NCBI RefSeq assembly: GCF_003326755.1
Contig: NZ_JPWH01000012.1
Span: forward strand, 91,501-155,500
Length of the DNA: 64,000 nt
Source of the DNA: Thalassospira profundimaris
GTDB lineage: Bacteria > Pseudomonadota > Alphaproteobacteria > Rhodospirillales > Thalassospiraceae
Direction of reading: 5' to 3'
Made by a program: the position numbers and the translations under genes. Below are positions 62,944 through 64,000 of the stretch, piece by piece. Position 1 is the first letter of the stretch; each line of letters begins with the position of its first letter. Below the pieces are notes generated by a model that saw only the letters and a list, made by a program, of their open reading frames with translations, was not told the origin of the DNA and did no database searches.

Positions 62944-63903
62944 ATGACTGTTATGACGCGTCCCGTGCAGAAAGTTTTTACAGCCGAACGACGTTTGCGC
63001 GAACGTCAGGGGGCTGTTGTTGAAGACTGGTCGGATTCCTTTTTTGATCCGTCGCTTGAAACTGGCATGGGGGCAGGCGGGGGAACCGTGTCTTCTGCCC
63101 CGGCAAGTGTTGCGCTGCCGGCCCAGGGGGGCGGTGGCAATCAGGAAATACTTGAAGAAATTCGTGCCATGCGCGCCGAGATGGCCCAATTGCGCAACGC
63201 CATAGCAAATGGTGCCGTTGTTACGGGCGATGGCGGGCAGAACCCTGCGCGTGACGATATGCCCTCGGCCCTGGCGGAACCGGCAAGTCCGGAACCGGTT
63301 GATGTTTTGCCAGAACCTGTTTCAAGCCGGCCTTCGCATTCCAATCGTCCCGGTGCCAGCGAGCCGGACCGCGATGACCTTGAACTGATCCGTGGTCAGA
63401 TCGAGGAAATGAACGAACATATTCACAAGGCCAAAATCCAGATTGCAGCCCTGCGCCATCCCAAGGCGACCGATGACCGGCTGGTAACAGCAGCGAGCGA
63501 GCTTGACGCCATCGTCAAGGATACCGAAATGGCGACCCACACCATTCTGGAATCGGCCGAACAGATCGATGATCTGGCAATGACATTGAAAAACTCTGCC
63601 ACCAGCGATTTTGTCGCCGATCATGTCGAACAGATCGCCTTTATCGTCACCAAGATTTTTGAATCCTGTAACTTCCAGGACATTACCGGCCAGCGCATCA
63701 ACAAGGTGGTCAAAACCCTCGAATTTGTTGAAAAACGCGTGCACAACATGATCCTGATCTGGGGTGAGGATGCGTTCGCCGACTTGCCGATGTCAGAAGA
63801 GGAAGAAGAAGTTGCCAAGGCCGAGGATTCGGATCTTCTGAATGGTCCGCAAATGGAAGGCGAGGGGATCAGCCAGGACGATATCGACAAATTGTTTGAT
63901 TAA
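62944..63903 (+). CDS. cheZ: Protein phosphatase CheZ
   Basis: Dephosphorylates CheY-P and so ends the chemotactic signal to the flagellar motor. The 319-residue protein has a long variable N-terminal part with a helix (QEILEEIRAMRAEMAQLR) and a Pro-rich spacer, then the CheZ helix pair with the catalytic motif CNFQDITGQRINKVV (Asp and Gln) and a C-terminal acidic tail ending SQDDIDKLFD, which resembles the CheY-binding helix. GGAGG lies before the ATG. No other che genes are nearby. The last 97 bases of the window after it hold nothing I can name. Confidence 0.9.
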   Translation: MTVMTRPVQKVFTAERRLRERQGAVVEDWSDSFFDPSLETGMGAGGGTVSSAPASVALPAQGGGGNQEILEEIRAMRAEMAQLRNAIANGAVVTGDGGQNPARDDMPSALAEPASPEPVDVLPEPVSSRPSHSNRPGASEPDRDDLELIRGQIEEMNEHIHKAKIQIAALRHPKATDDRLVTAASELDAIVKDTEMATHTILESAEQIDDLAMTLKNSATSDFVADHVEQIAFIVTKIFESCNFQDITGQRINKVVKTLEFVEKRVHNMILIWGEDAFADLPMSEEEEEVAKAEDSDLLNGPQMEGEGISQDDIDKLFD

Positions 63904-64000
63904 AAGTCCGATTGCGCTTTGGGGTGTCCGGTTTGGACATATCCATAAAGTGCGGATAGGGGAAACGATTTAGGGTCCAGACTCATTCAAATCCAGTAGC

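Noticed and set aside
1..64000. CRISPR array, insertion sequences, tRNA or rRNA genes
   Set aside because: I looked for regular spaced repeats, transposases and cloverleaf or rRNA motifs and saw none.

Overview
The window is a chromosomal stretch of an alphaproteobacterium, most likely a Rhodospirillales member such as Thalassospira (inferred from gene content and order, not from a search). Supporting signs are a split glycine decarboxylase (gcvPA/gcvPB), metX-metW, ethylmalonyl-CoA pathway genes, a CheZ phosphatase, a CtrA-type TTAA-N7-TTAA site and a TIGR02302/DUF4175-type protein. It is almost wholly core metabolism and cell-envelope genes. I see no CRISPR array, insertion sequence, prophage structural gene, tRNA or rRNA.

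Layout. 1-3.1 kb: phosphate uptake and its control (pstA cut by the window edge, pstB, phoU, phoB). 3.2-7.7 kb: a CPA2 K+/H+ antiporter, a Ca2+/Na+ exchanger, and a pteridine-type SDR next to folB. 7.74-8.17 kb: an AT-rich gap with DnaA boxes and an IHF consensus, a candidate replication origin. 8.2-13.2 kb: uvrC, an NCS2 uracil permease, pgsA and moaE, with a possible small RNA on the minus strand after uvrC. 13.2-16.4 kb (minus): two unknown genes, metW and metX. 16.5-19.6 kb: chorismate mutase fusion, hisC, tyrA (Tyr/Phe/His branch). 19.7-22.3 kb: two DMT exporters flanking a ChaC-like enzyme. 22.4-26 kb (minus): plsC, a YdcF-like protein, ftsX, ftsE; the divergent zinc-ribbon gene shares a promoter region holding a perfect CtrA site.

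27.3-33.0 kb (minus): a large DUF4175 protein, then argH, a 52-codon LptM-like lipoprotein and lysA joined by ATGA overlaps; tlpA diverges from argH. 33.6-38.7 kb (minus): xylulokinase, etfB-etfA-hbdA behind a 34-bp near-palindrome, and a cobalamin adenosyltransferase. 39.3-42.5 kb is the most accessory-looking part: a beta-rich unknown protein, a Mor-like regulator, a divergent S-adenosylhomocysteine hydrolase paralogue and a nucleotidyltransferase-fold protein. 42.7-46.3 kb: a membrane flavo-oxidoreductase and a soluble chemoreceptor with an internal PilZ domain.

46.4-52 kb carries three signature ethylmalonyl-CoA pathway enzymes: ccr and mcd on minus, ecm divergent. Nearby etfBA could take electrons from Mcd, and the adenosyltransferase could supply coenzyme B12 to Ecm. 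52-57 kb (minus): a GGDEF/EAL protein, rnhA, thrB, ispH. 57.4-62.7 kb (plus): a lipoprotein, a tandem glycine riboswitch and gcvT-gcvH-gcvPA-gcvPB, closed by a terminator. The window ends with cheZ.
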